64,000 nucleotides of DNA. It comes from Macrothele yani. Lineage: Eukaryota > Arthropoda > Arachnida > Araneae > Macrothelidae. Position numbers and translations under genes: made by a program. Each line of letters opens with the position of its first letter. Position 1 is the first letter of the stretch. This document shows positions 1-10,337 of this stretch, piece after piece. The notes under the pieces are model-generated. The model made no database searches. It saw only the letters and a list, made by a program, of their open reading frames with translations, and had not been told where the DNA came from. The stretch lies in NCBI GenBank assembly GCA_039090855.1, contig CM077013.1, positions 143,427,240-143,491,239 on the forward strand, in the 5' to 3' direction.

Positions 1-986
1 CGTTTGTTCATAATTACACGAAGCTCACATATACTGAAAAAGAATATATTCCTTCTCTAGCATGTGTTATTAAAAAAATCATTAATATTGAATTGTTCTT
101 ACATAGAAATGCCTCACTGTATCGAAAACTTGGCGAAGCTCCTAACTTCAGCTTTTAAACACAGAAATCATTCACAGTGCAGATGACCTTTAACCTTTAA
201 AGCGGTCAATGTGACTAAAACTTTCTGCAGTTCCCATACGGAAACCTCCATATAGCGTTCGGATTTTACGAAAGTTACAAAAAAAAAAAAAATTCCTTTG
301 CCCTCTTATCTCATTAGTAACGACCATTACTTTGTCACTGCTGATAAGCGCTCCCATCTAGTCCTTTATTTTTTCTATGTGAAGCAAGGCATGATAAGGA
401 AGGTCTAGTCCCACTAATACGGACATCGTGCCATTGCATAGGATCAAGTGACTCAAACATCCCTCTGCTTTCTTAGGTGCGTTGCCATTGTTGTAGCCAT
501 TTTAGGAAGTAATCAGTCAGAAAGGATTAGTGCTATTCTTCACCCTAAATGATCACTTTGAATGAAAAAGCTCAGAGAAACTCAACGCTTTCTGATGCAC
601 CGGTTCACTCGTTTCAGCCGCGTTAGACACACGTCTTACAGTAGATAGCGAATGTATTCGTTCGAGATGATTTCAGCCCACTTTCTTAACCGAAAGTTGA
701 TTTCGTTCCAGCCAATTAAATTGTTAAATACATAAAGAACTAAAGCAGCTAAAGAGGAAGACTCGAGTCGGGGAGAGTAACAGAAAAAACAGAAACATAA
801 AGTGGTTTGGGAAATGGAGAAGAAGAACGGATTTGCTTGAAAAGTTGAGGAGAAAGTAAAACTCAGCCAAAAGAAAGACTGGAGATAGAAGGACAATGGA
901 AATAGGAAGACATTTAAGTTTATAGAGAAGGAGAAGCAAAAGCTTGAAAGCGAATTAGTAAATACATCATTTAAGTTTCAGTGCAT
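1..986. other. no recognisable gene
   Basis: AT-rich sequence with a short A-run at about 281-292. I see no coding signal and no element ends. The open frames at 636-939 on the minus strand are low-complexity Phe/Leu/Ser readings of purine-rich DNA. Confidence 0.6.
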
Positions 987-1104
987 TTAATTTCCCATTA
1001 CAGGAAGGAGACACAGAAAGAATGAAAAATTTGATGAGGAGATAAGAAAGAAGATGGAGATAAACCTGAGACACGCAGAGAAAGACAGACCAGAAGTGGA
1101 AAAG

Positions 1105-1130
1105 AAGAGAGAGAGAGAGAGAGAAAGAGG

Positions 1131-1178
<48 letters not shown>
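1105..1178. repeat. (GA)n microsatellite
   Basis: Nearly pure GA dinucleotides with a few AAG interruptions, inside a wider polypurine tract (about 990-1740) built from variants of GAGACAGAGAG. Confidence 0.95.
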
Positions 1179-1179
<1 letters not shown>

Positions 1180-1181
<2 letters not shown>

Positions 1182-1600
1182 GAGTGACGCATGAATCAGA
1201 TTTCGAGCGACAATGAGACTAGAAAGACATAGAGGTAGAACTGAAACAGATATTGGCGATACGGAGACTAGACAGTCAAAAAGGTACAGCTGAGACAGTT
1301 TGGAGACAGAGAGTGAGAGTTGAGAGACAGAGATATAGAGATATAGAGCACATACAGGAGTTTGCGGTACAGAGTGAGACTGAAGAGTCAGAAAGATAGA
1401 GTTCAGACAAACTTTGGGGTTAGCGAGTGTGACTAGAGAGGCACTAGAGAGACATGGAGACATAGATGTACAGCTGAGATCAGATTTTGAGGGCAGAGAG
1501 TGAGACTAGAGAGAGAAAGAGATGGGGCTGAGAGAGATTTTGGGGATACTGAGTGAAACGATAGAGATAAATAGAGAGAGAGAGAGAGAGAGAGAGAGCT
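1180..1600. repeat. polypurine segment, copy 1 of a diverged duplication
   Basis: Starts with GAATTGAGTG after the GA tract and continues with GAGACTAGA(A/G)AGACATAGAG, AACTGAAACA, a GTACAGCTGAGACAG block and CACATACAGG. The same blocks in the same order recur at about 2905-3357, so this is a segmental copy and not merely similar base composition. It ends in another GA run at 1573-1598. Confidence 0.7.
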
Positions 1601-2450
1601 ACAAGGTATTTTAGAAACAAAGTGTGATGATAAACAGACAAAAGTTATTTTAGGGACAGAGAGTGAGGAAACGAGTTACGAGACCTATTAGAGGCAACGA
1701 GAGGGCAGGAAAAGATTTTAGAAAAACAGAGAGAGAATTCACAGGTTGCGATCCATGCCCCTGTCTTAACGTCCTTTTTTTAAACTAGTTTCTTCCTCTT
1801 ATGTAAATTATATTACACTTCAGATATGTATTCATTCTTAAAGGTCCATAGGAACCACTAAGTTTCTAGACAACAACTGACTGCTAGTCAAATTGTAAAT
1901 AAAAGAGATACACTATCAGAATGAGAAAGAATTGATGACTAGATGAACTGGCATAAAGAGAAAACTATGACGAATTGTTTACAAGTGAAGTGTGTTCCAC
2001 GATGTTGCGTTACTCGAGTGCACATTATCAACTAACGACTAATAAAGAGAGCTGTGAAGTTTCACCAAGAATAAGTAATTTATTTCTCCGACTCATTTAT
2101 TAGCTGTAGTACGCAAGTATAGTTTCAGTATTAAAGTGATTGCTCAATAAAACAAATGGCAACAAGAAATCTTTAAAATATTATAAAGTATTTTAAAAAC
2201 AGAGAGAGCGAACTAAAAAATATTTTAAGGACAGAAAGTAAGAAAAAGAGCTAAGAGGCATTCAAGAGTCAAACCGAGAGAGATGCCTGGAAGATAATTT
2301 AAAGACGGAGAGAATTCTTAGCGGAAAGAGATGTTAGAGACAGAGAGTGGTATCGAAGAGAGAAATGTTACAGAGACAAAGAGTAAATGGGTGAGAGCTT
2401 ACAAATATTTGTAGACAGAGAATGAGATAAGAGGCAGGGTTTTTTGGTAC

Positions 2451-2452
<2 letters not shown>

Positions 2453-2510
<58 letters not shown>
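2453..2510. repeat. (GA)n microsatellite
   Basis: About 29 uninterrupted GA units, the longest pure dinucleotide run in the window. Its length suggests recent slippage. Confidence 0.95.
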
Positions 2511-2514
<4 letters not shown>

Positions 2515-2904
2515 TAACAAAGATATTGGAACATAGATTGGTTGTGAGAAACGGTGCAGATTTAAAATTAAGGACAACTTTTTAAATCAGAAGATCATTA
2601 CTTCTTTGTTTAAAATTAATTTTTAATCTAAGCTAAATGAAGTTTTAGAAAGAAACACATGGAAAAGTTTTTAAGCCGTCAGGGTGAAATTTTCCGAAAC
2701 TGAAATGACGGTATGGTGTATAATTATAACATGAGGAAAAGTACGATTTAACTCCCCAATAAAATTTCCCGGAATGAACCCCGGAAGAAATAGAGAATCA
2801 GAGAGAGGTCCGCGATAAAGACTGAGACCGAAGATATTGTTAAGAAAGATTTTAGACACAGCGAGCGAGAGAGAGTGAGAGACAGAGAGAGGAAGGGAAA
2901 GAGA

Positions 2905-3318
2905 ATTGAGTGTAACATGAATAAGATTTCGGGGACAGACAGTGAGACTAGAGAGACATAGAGATAGAACTGAAACAAATGTTTGGGGTACATAGACTAG
3001 ACAGAAAGATACAGCTGAGACAGAGTTTGAGGACAGAGAGTGAGACAAGAGAGATAAGAGGTATTTGGGAATATAGAGTGAGAGTAGAGAGACAGAGATA
3101 TAGTGAGAGTAGAGAGACAGAGATATAGTGAGAGTAGAGGGACAGAGGTGTATTGAGATAGAGCTCATACAGGTTTTTGCAATACAGAGTGAGACTAAAG
3201 AGTCAGAAATATAGAGTTCAAACAAATTTTGGGGACAGAAAGTGTGACTAGAAAGACATAAATGTAGAGTTGACAGAGTTTGGGGATGTAGAATGAGAAT
3301 GAAACGATAAAGATAGAT

Positions 3319-3357
<39 letters not shown>
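2905..3357. repeat. polypurine segment, copy 2 of a diverged duplication
   Basis: Matches 1180-1600 block for block. It adds a local triplication of a GAGAGTAGAGAGACAGAGATATAGT-type unit near 3078-3150. It ends in a GA microsatellite at 3323-3356, as copy 1 ends in one. Confidence 0.7.
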
Positions 3358-3360
<3 letters not shown>

Positions 3361-3414
3361 GACAGAGGGCGTTGATTATGAAAACGGGAAGATACTTTTG
3401 ATATTTAATTCTAA

Positions 3415-3517
3415 GTTACCCTCGGAATGAAGATAGGCAAGAGATAGGAAATATAGTTACCCTCGAAATGAAGATAGGCAAGAGATAGGAAATATAGTTA
3501 CCCTCGAAATGAAGATT
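3415..3517. repeat. 41-bp minisatellite, about 2.5 copies
   Basis: Unit begins GTTACCCTCGRAATGAAGAT. Copies start at 3415, 3456 and 3497, exactly 41 bp apart and almost identical. Confidence 0.9.
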
Positions 3518-3540
3518 GAGAGATAGGCGCCAAAATGGAG

Positions 3541-4269
3541 AGAAAAAGAAGGTTGAATTAAAATGGAGAAACCAAAAAGAATGACAAAGCTTCAAAGCAC
3601 TTAAGTATTCAGGGAGCAGCGTGCTTTCTGTAAAACCTCAAAGTGATTTTTATATTTAGTTTTTACTAATTAGTAGTACATACAATATAGAGTAAAAAAG
3701 TGTGTGATTTAAATGACAAAAGTGGAGCCACATGGTTCTAGAAAGGACGGAGCCAGCCTCATAAGACATAGTGAGAGTAGAGAGTGCAGCTCTCATGCAC
3801 CTCCGGGACCAAAGCGGGAGAATGATCGAATCCCAGAGCATCAGACCGCACAACCACTGGGGTTGCAATATGAGGCAGTAGACCAGCTTTCATTGATAAT
3901 TTAATGTTCGTCTACTATGGCCGAAACACCACGGTCGAGAAGGGTCAAGCTGTTATGAATTAATTCCTTGTTCATATTTTGTTTTTTACTACATTTTTCT
4001 TATCTGTGTTAAAACAGGGAAAAGTAAAACCTCATCAAGTCATCATATTTAAATTTCGACACTTAACGAATATATTTCATCTTGACAGAAGATCGAAAAT
4101 AAGGAAAATAAGTCATGTTTCCAATCCAGGACACTGTCTGCAAGACACTGCTACCTCCTATCGTTTTTAGTATTTTCAGCAAAATATTTTTGAATGTTAT
4201 TAACACGTTTTTAATGAAAAACCAACAAAAAAAATCAATTTTATAATTGAACACATACGGGTAGGAAAA
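3541..4269. other. no recognisable gene
   Basis: Unassigned sequence between the minisatellite and the first Tc1-like element. Short open frames on either strand show no motif I know. Confidence 0.5.
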
Positions 4270-4271
4270 TA

Positions 4272-5493
4272 CACTATATTGACAAAAGTCACCGGACACC
4301 AAGAAGAGAAACACAACATAGCATTTATTGACATACATTAGTACGGTGTCAGTCCACCTTTGGCTTTCGAAACATGCTTTCGACAAGAGTTTGGAACACA
4401 GCGATAGGTATGCGCTTCCATTCAGTACATAATGTTGCCGCTAACTGTTGCTTAGTAGTAAGCCTTGGTTCCAAACTTCTTATGCGGCGCTCTAATTCAT
4501 CCCATAGGTGCTCTGTGGGATTAAGGTCAAGGCTCTGTGCTGTCCAGTCCACACACGATACGGAATTATCGTTAAACCACGCCGTAACAGTCCTTGCTTT
4601 ATGGCTCGGTGCATTATCCTGCTGATAACAACAAGGCTCGGTTCCATAGTAATGACATAGAGTTGGTAGGACATAATTTTTAAGAATACCAAGATAGACG
4701 TGCTGGTTAACAGGTTTGTCCACGATAACCAATGGGCCGGGACCATACCACGAAAAACAACCCCACACGAGTACACTGCTAGCTCCAAACTTGACCGTAG
4801 GAACAGTACACTTTGGTACATAGTATTCCCCCGGCTGTCGCCATACCCACACACGGCCATCAGAGCAATGGATCGAGTATCTGGATTCATTAGTCCATAG
4901 GACCCGTTTCCATTGACCTACGGTCCACGATAAATGTTCTTTACGCCATGCTAAACGACGAGTAGCATTCAGTGGAGATAAAAGGCTTATGAGTAGCAAC
5001 ACGACCAGGGTAACTCATGGAATGAAGTTCTCTGCGAATGGTACGTGTACATACCGAGGTTCCAGCATTTTTACTTACCTGTACACTTAGGTCTTGTGCA
5101 GTACTCCGTCGATTAGATGTAACGACTCTCCTGAGGCTTCGACGTCCTCTATCACTGTTTATCTTTGGTCTCCCGGTAGGTTTCGCTGCTTCAGGCACGT
5201 CATGTGTCTTCCACTTATTCAGTACATCCAAAATAGTTGACTTGAGTATGTTTAAATGCCTTTCGGTTTCTCTTATGGACAACCCACTAATATAACACCC
5301 AACATTCTTTCCTTTCTCGAAGTCAGTTCTCTCCCGCCGCGACATTTTCACTCCCCATCACAGTCTGATATGATTACGGTCAGCTGTAGGCTTGTTTTTA
5401 TACAGTTTGCAGCTGTACCGCGCATCTTAACAACGCAGAGGATACGTTCATTTGCTTTTGAAGGGGTGTTCAGTGACTTTTATCAATATAATG
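4272..5493 (-). mobile_element. Tc1-like element A, copy 1
   Basis: Bounded by inverted repeats beginning CACTATATTGACAAAAGTCA on the left, with the matching inverse ending at 5493. Each end is flanked by a TA dinucleotide (4270-4271 and 5494-5495), the target duplication of the Tc1/mariner group. The 1,222-bp length is normal for Tc1. A second copy with the same ends lies at 29905-31150 in the opposite orientation. Confidence 0.93.
4349..5351 (-). pseudogene. Tc1-like transposase, family A, broken
   Basis: Reads right to left. The first frame (5351 down to about 4941) gives about 125 residues of N-terminal paired-type helix-turn-helix DNA binding, starting MKMSRRERTDFEKGKNVG. The second (about 5002 to 4349) gives the DDE catalytic domain. 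The frames are out of register at about 4970, where copy 2 at 30353 has two extra bases, so a 2-bp deletion is likely. The first catalytic Asp is replaced: the motif reads LWTNESRY where family members have WTDES. The second (QQDNAPSHKA) and the Glu (LDLNPTEHLWDE) remain, giving DD34E spacing. The C-terminus is present to ESMFRKPKVD. With both a frameshift and a lost catalytic residue it cannot encode an active enzyme. Confidence 0.92.
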
Positions 5494-5495
5494 TA

Positions 5496-5849
5496 TGTTT
5501 CTGCGTTTTCTTGTAGATTCGATAGTCGTGTCTTCAGAATATGCGATTTGAAGTAAGCAGGACATGCAATGTGGAACCTTGACTAATAAGATGTCTTATA
5601 CTATTTCACGATGGTGTTGGAAATGTGGTGATGTGGAATGATTTTAATGAAAAAAATGTTGCTCAACAGTGTGTTAACAACACTAGCGTGAATGAAAAAA
5701 TACATCTTGCCGTTCTGAATGATGTTGCACTCTTTGAATTTATTTGCGATGGGCCATACAGATTCTAGAAATGCAACGAAAGTCTACTGTGGTTTAACTT
5801 GAGAATAAAAACATATGTCTAACGATTTGGCAAGTTCAGAGCTGAAGTC
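5496..5849. other. no recognisable gene
   Basis: AT-rich spacer. It ends in the left 8-bp duplication of the hAT-like element (CTGAAGTC, 5842-5849). Confidence 0.5.
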
Positions 5850-6643
5850 TAGACATTTGCACGGGCCTAATTTTGGTGAGCACGGCCTTGCCCAATCCCG
5901 TGAGCTTAAGGCCCGGCCCAGCGCGTTTCAAATATCAGACATTCAGCCCGGCCTAGCCCAGGCCCGTGATGTGTCATTTTGTATTACTTCGTCTTTCTAT
6001 TGTATTTTATTAAAACGTAAAATTTAAGTAAATAATGAAGTGAGATATTATTGAAATTATTTAGTTTAATGTGAGCCTAAAAATATTAACTGAACTTTGA
6101 CAATTATCGAAAAATATAACCTTTAGAAAGAGAGAAAAAGGAAGATTAAGCGCGTTCAGAATCTCCCTTTCTCTGAACTAGTATGCGGTAATAATACAAA
6201 AGTCAATCCCTATACAGATTAGGGATAGAAGAAAAAATCAATGTCGTTCTCTTCTGTCATACAAACACACACACACACACACACACACACCCTCTCTGTC
6301 TCACTCGGGGTCGAATATTTTTGCTGTCAACAAGCCCCAAAATGGTTTTACAATCTTAATACGTATAGAATGGTAAAAACACTGTGTGTGTCTCTCCTTG
6401 CTTTTCTGGAAGTAAGTAAAGTCAGCGAAATAGTTAAACACACCAAGAAATCGGAAAATACGACTTCTTTGTTTCTTTACCATTGCGATAAAAGAATGGG
6501 TCTGCTTGGCCCGGCTCGGCCCGGTCATAAGTGTCTGGGGAAAAGCCCGGCCCGGCCCGGCCCGTTTCTTTTTTCTCTAAACTTAAAAAAAAGGCCCGAC
6601 TGGGCTCTGGCTTGGCGGGCCAGCCCGCCTGTGCAGTCCTCTA
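5850..6643. mobile_element. non-autonomous hAT-like element (MITE)
   Basis: The left end reads TAGACATTTGCACGGGCC. The inverse of the right end reads TAGAGGACTGCACAGGCGGG. Both lead into GGCCCGG-rich subterminal repeats (5867-5965 and 6505-6630). The flanking octamers CTGAAGTC (5842-5849) and CTGCAGTT (6644-6651) match at six of eight positions, as expected for an old hAT 8-bp target duplication. The 794-bp interior is AT-rich, holds a (CA)n run and has no transposase. Call rests on ends and duplication; mismatches show age. Confidence 0.55.
6263..6290. repeat. (CA)n microsatellite
   Basis: About 14 CA units inside the hAT-like element. Confidence 0.95.
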
Positions 6644-6651
6644 CTGCAGTT

Positions 6652-7173
6652 TAAACCAGAATGAATACCCACGTAGTTAATTAGAACGACGTGTTTATGC
6701 ACCATTCATAGCGTTCCGAATAAAAATGGGTTCAGATTTTTCATGAAATCTGTATGCAGGTTTTGCACATAAATGAAATATTGTAATGCGTGCTACATGT
6801 GGATTATTGTAAGCATTATTAAATGTGAAAACGGTAAGGTAATGTTTTTTTTTCTTTGTCTGTATTTTTCATGGAAAACGTTAGGCACATATTTCAGTAC
6901 AGGCGCCAAAATTTGCACTTTGTTTAACCACTTATCTCAATGTCAGCAAAGCATTTGAGGACTTTCTCGAAGCTCTAAATATGTCCGCAAGACAGAGATA
7001 GAAGGCGAAGGCAAATACGCAGAGCGTTTTCCTGGCATGTTGAAAAAGTGAAATGAGGCATCCTTGTGGTACAGCTTCATTTATGGGCAAAAAATCTTAC
7101 TTCGTAGTTTAAATGACGTGGGAATATAGAAAGCAAATCATTTTGTAGTCGATCTGCCTAGAAGATCTGATTA
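6652..7173. other. no recognisable gene
   Basis: AT-rich spacer between two DNA transposons. No element ends or coding motif seen. Confidence 0.5.
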
Positions 7174-7175
7174 TA

Positions 7176-8642
7176 CAGGGTGATTCAGCTAAGCGTGTAC
7201 AAACTTCTGGGAGGGGTAGGTTGCACAAAGACAAATCGGAACCAAATAGCAATGCAGGGTCGGAAACGCCATCTTCATGCGGTAGATGGCGTTGATCGAC
7301 CGCGAGACTGCTCATACGTTGTTTCAGGATACCGTCCTTTGTAAACCGCCCGCGGAGGTAGTAGGATGGCTGAGTTCACGAACGCGGAAATGGCTGATAT
7401 GCACCTGGTATATACGGAGCTGCAGACTGCAACGGACGAGCCGCCGTGCGACTGACCAGGAACGGTACCCGATGAGACAAGTGCCAAACCACCAAGTGTT
7501 TGCATGGTTGCATCAGAGGTTATGCGACACTGGTTCTTTATACGGGCCTGCCAGGTGTTGGGAACGATGGGTACGCACTCTTTCCATTAAAGAGAATGTG
7601 TTAAGTCATGCAGCAGACACCCCAAGTGCCAGCACACGAGCAATTGCCCATCGGCTCGGTCTGTCCCAATCCACCTTATGGAGGGTTCTGCACGAAGAAC
7701 AATTGCATCCATATCATGTGCAGCACGTTCAGACACTAAGCCCTAAGGATTACCCTCAGCGCATTGTATTTGCGCAATGGTACCTGCATAAGAGTGCGGC
7801 AGAACCCCAGTTTCCTGCTTTGTGCTGTTCACAGACGAAGCGTGCTTTACACGGGAAGAATATTTCAAAGCGCATAACGCGCATATATGGGCGGTGGAGA
7901 ACCTTCATGCTGTGCGACCACGTGCGGCACAAAACCGTATTGCTGTTAATGTTTAGGCCAGCATTATCGGGGACCACTTAATTGTCCCATACCTCATGCT
8001 TCCTCGTCTGGACGGAAGGAGCTACCGGATATTTCTGGAGGACATCTTGTCAGAGCTATTGAAGGAACAACAGGGCCCTCAGTCGCTGCGCCGTGCAATG
8101 TGGTTCCAGCACGATGGGGCTCCCGCCCATTTCAGCGATGACGTTCGTCATCACTTAAACATGACATTTGGACATCAGTGGATCGGGCGTGGTGGTCCCG
8201 TTCATTGGCCTGCAAGATCGCCGGACTTAACATGTCTTGATTACTTCTTCTGGGGTTACATCAAAGGACTAGCTTACGACATCCCCGTTGAAAGTGATGA
8301 GGACTTTATAGCACGCATCTCTGTAGCTGCTTCGGAAGTCCGAGACACGCCAGGAATTTTCCAAACTGTATATGATTCCATGCGCTGACGATGTCACGCA
8401 TGTGTTACAGCTCATGGTCGCAACTTTGAACACCTTTTGTAACATCAATGCACTTCTCAGTTGGTTTGTGAGTAATAAAAAACACTTTGTTCTCTTACGT
8501 GCTGCTCTTTCATTTCTTGTCCTCTCTGTACACTAGCGCATGAAGATGACTTTTCCGACCCTGCATTGCTATGTGATTCCGATTTCTCTTTGTGCAGTCT
8601 ACCCCTTCCAGAAGTTTGTACACGCTCAGCTGAATCACCCTG
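7176..8642 (+). mobile_element. long-TIR IS630/Tc1-group element with DUF4817-type transposase, copy 1
   Basis: Begins CAGGGTGATTCA and ends in the exact inverse, with TA on each side. The inverted repeats are unusually long, about 105 bp and imperfect, reaching a shared stretch near CGGAAACGCCATCTTCATGC. The length of 1,467 bp and the transposase inside define it. A deleted relative with the same terminal 12 bases lies at 43254-44198. Confidence 0.92.
7366..8388 (+). pseudogene. DUF4817-type DDE transposase, broken
   Basis: The N-terminal reading MAEFTNAEMADMHLVY followed by an ERYPMRQVPNHQVFAWLHQR block is typical of the DUF4817 helix-turn-helix found in arthropod transposases. Then come a second HTH (STRAIAHRLGLSQSTLWRVL), the first catalytic motif LFTDEACF, the second FQHDGAPAHFS and the third SPDLTCLDYFFWG, with Asp and not Glu at the third-motif position. 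Damage: at least two frame changes between 7410 and 7450, a 1-bp deletion near 7820 and an in-frame TAG at 7954-7956 where relatives have Trp. After that stop the frame is open to 8388. Catalytic residues survive, so loss came through frame damage. Confidence 0.88.
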
Positions 8643-8644
8643 TA

Positions 8645-9054
8645 TAGATGACAGGAAATAATACCACTATACTAGTGATCCGGGTTATTGGCGTAGGAAA
8701 TAGACACATACGCGCTTTCAAGCTTTCGCACATCAACCAGATGGCTTTTTCAAGGAAGTTAGACAGAAACTGCAAACTGAGTAATAGAACGCTTAAAAAA
8801 TTTGAACACGGTGACCTGACTTGCCAATGAATGAATACGACGTTATATTCATTTAAAGATACGAGGTATCACGTTGGTTGTGCACGCGGTATCCTGGTAG
8901 GGAGAAGGCGTTACTTGAAGAACTGGTCCCAAATTCGTGGCAACTTGAATGAGACGCTATCATTGTAAGTATCGCTGTTGGAAATGATCTCCAAGGTTTC
9001 CCTAATGGCTGTACATTTAGGGGTAGAGTAGGTAGCTAATTTATTTATACCATC
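8645..9054. other. no recognisable gene
   Basis: Spacer between the long-TIR element and the Penelope fragment. No motif seen. Confidence 0.5.
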
Positions 9055-9282
9055 TCACATAGGAGTAGCGGACTTAAATTTTACTTCTCTGGATAGTGCA
9101 GTGGCTACTTTACCGCATTTTGTTTCCCTTTTATGTTCGTTGACTCTGATTCCAAATGAACGCTTGGTCATTCCAATGTAGTATCGTTTAGAGCCGTTCG
9201 GATACTGTAGGGGAATCGCATAAACACCTTCTTTGCAGGAGAGGGGTGTTCTTTCACTCTTTCTGTAGCATAATGTATACAA
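9055..9282 (-). pseudogene. GIY-YIG endonuclease domain of Penelope element
   Basis: The 75-residue frame contains EGVYAIPLQYPNGSKRYYIG followed by MTKRSFGIRVNEHKRE. This is the GIY...YIG pair and the catalytic Arg/His region of the GIY-YIG nuclease fold, followed by a Penelope-type tail (ATALSREVKF). It is separated from the RT frame by frame damage. In intact elements this domain nicks target DNA for insertion. Confidence 0.88.
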
Positions 9283-9372
9283 ATGCAGGAGACCTTATGT
9301 CGACGCCGTAGTTCATCTACTTGAGGGAGTTCTTGAGTTTGTAAGACACATTTGGTATGTAGAGAATTGAGC

Positions 9373-10008
9373 CTAAATAACGAAGCTGCGGCATAGAAAG
9401 TTTAGAATGCTTGGCCCTGGCTTTTTGGATAAGTTACGTATCTGATTCAATGAATATCCTGCATCAGTGGCCAACTTGATGACGCTTTCAATTTCGTGTT
9501 GTCTAGAATAGGGTTCGGAGGAAACGGCGAAGGCTCTTCGAATTCGAGAACGGAAGATAGCTGTTTTGTATTCTGCTGAACAGACAGAGCTGCGGAGCAT
9601 CAGGCTGGAGACGGACGTGGGTTTATAGTAGACTTGTGTACCGAGGTGGTTGTCAGGCGATTTTCTAAATAAAACATCCAGATAAGGTAAAGCGTTGTTG
9701 TGTTCAAGCTCCATCGTGAAATTGATCGTAGGATGCATATCATTGATTTTATCAAGGAAAATTGGAAGAGTCTCTTTTCCGTGAGGCCAAACAAAAAACA
9801 CGTCGTCTGCATAACGCAGCCAGGTGGTAGGCCGTGGGGTAATGCTGGAGAACATATTCTGCTCAATTGGGCAAAGTATTGCTTCTGCAAGAACGGGTGA
9901 AAGAGACGATCCCATCGGAACGCCATTATTCTGTTTATATACTTGTCCTTGAAAACCGTAGAAGCTAGTATTAATGACCAAGTCTATTAATTTGAAGATG
10001 CTAATCAC
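9373..10008 (-). pseudogene. Penelope reverse transcriptase, partial
   Basis: A 211-residue open frame covering RT palm and thumb. Visible blocks are QNNGVPMGSSLSPVLAE (RT motif 4), LRYADDVFFVWPHGKETL with the catalytic YADD, and FTMELEHNNALPYLDVLF, a Penelope signature. The following KPTSVSSLMLRSSVCSAEYK matches the conserved KPT region after the palm. The 5' third of RT is missing. After the stop at 9373 the linker toward the endonuclease can be followed only by changing frame (a LRRRHKV block near 9310). It copies RNA to DNA at chromosome ends or nicks in intact relatives; this copy is defective. Confidence 0.9.
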
Positions 10009-10017
10009 ACATTTTTA

Positions 10018-10335
10018 GAACGATTTTCCAGCACAACATAGTAGTTAATACTTAAGATAAAATTATTTCTTTCTTAAATGTTCTATCTGATAGTCCTTTC
10101 TCTGTACTAAGATCTAGATTTCCAAGATAAGAGGGTATTCCTTAAAATTTGATACTGGCATTTTTTTCACTTCTCTTCCACTGCTTTTCATTGTCCAATC
10201 AATTGTTTAGGTTTGCGTTCAGAAAGCGTTATTATTAGCAGTCGAAAGGCTTTGAAGAAATATGAGCAAGACTTGATACCCGTCTCTTTTTTCATTTTTT
10301 CAGTAAATAGAGCCGTAGATTTAGATGTATACTAC
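10018..10335. other. no recognisable gene
   Basis: AT-rich spacer between the Penelope fragment and a mariner. Nothing recognised. Confidence 0.5.
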
Positions 10336-10337
10336 TA

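Larger units (their letters stand above)
9055..10017 (-). mobile_element. Penelope-like retroelement, 5'-truncated, copy 1
   Basis: Minus-strand order is reverse transcriptase then GIY-YIG endonuclease, the arrangement specific to Penelope-like elements. No upstream RT fingers are readable beyond about 10017, so the 5' part is missing, as is usual for these elements. A second, more truncated copy lies at 33349-34007. Confidence 0.88.

Noticed and set aside
987..3225. Open frames of 158 and 184 residues on the minus strand
   Set aside because: They read GA/CT microsatellites and polypurine repeats as Ser-Leu runs; no real protein composition or motif.
7286..7981. 231-residue frame as an intact gene
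   Set aside because: Only its middle follows the transposase; the true frame changes at about 7450 and 7820.
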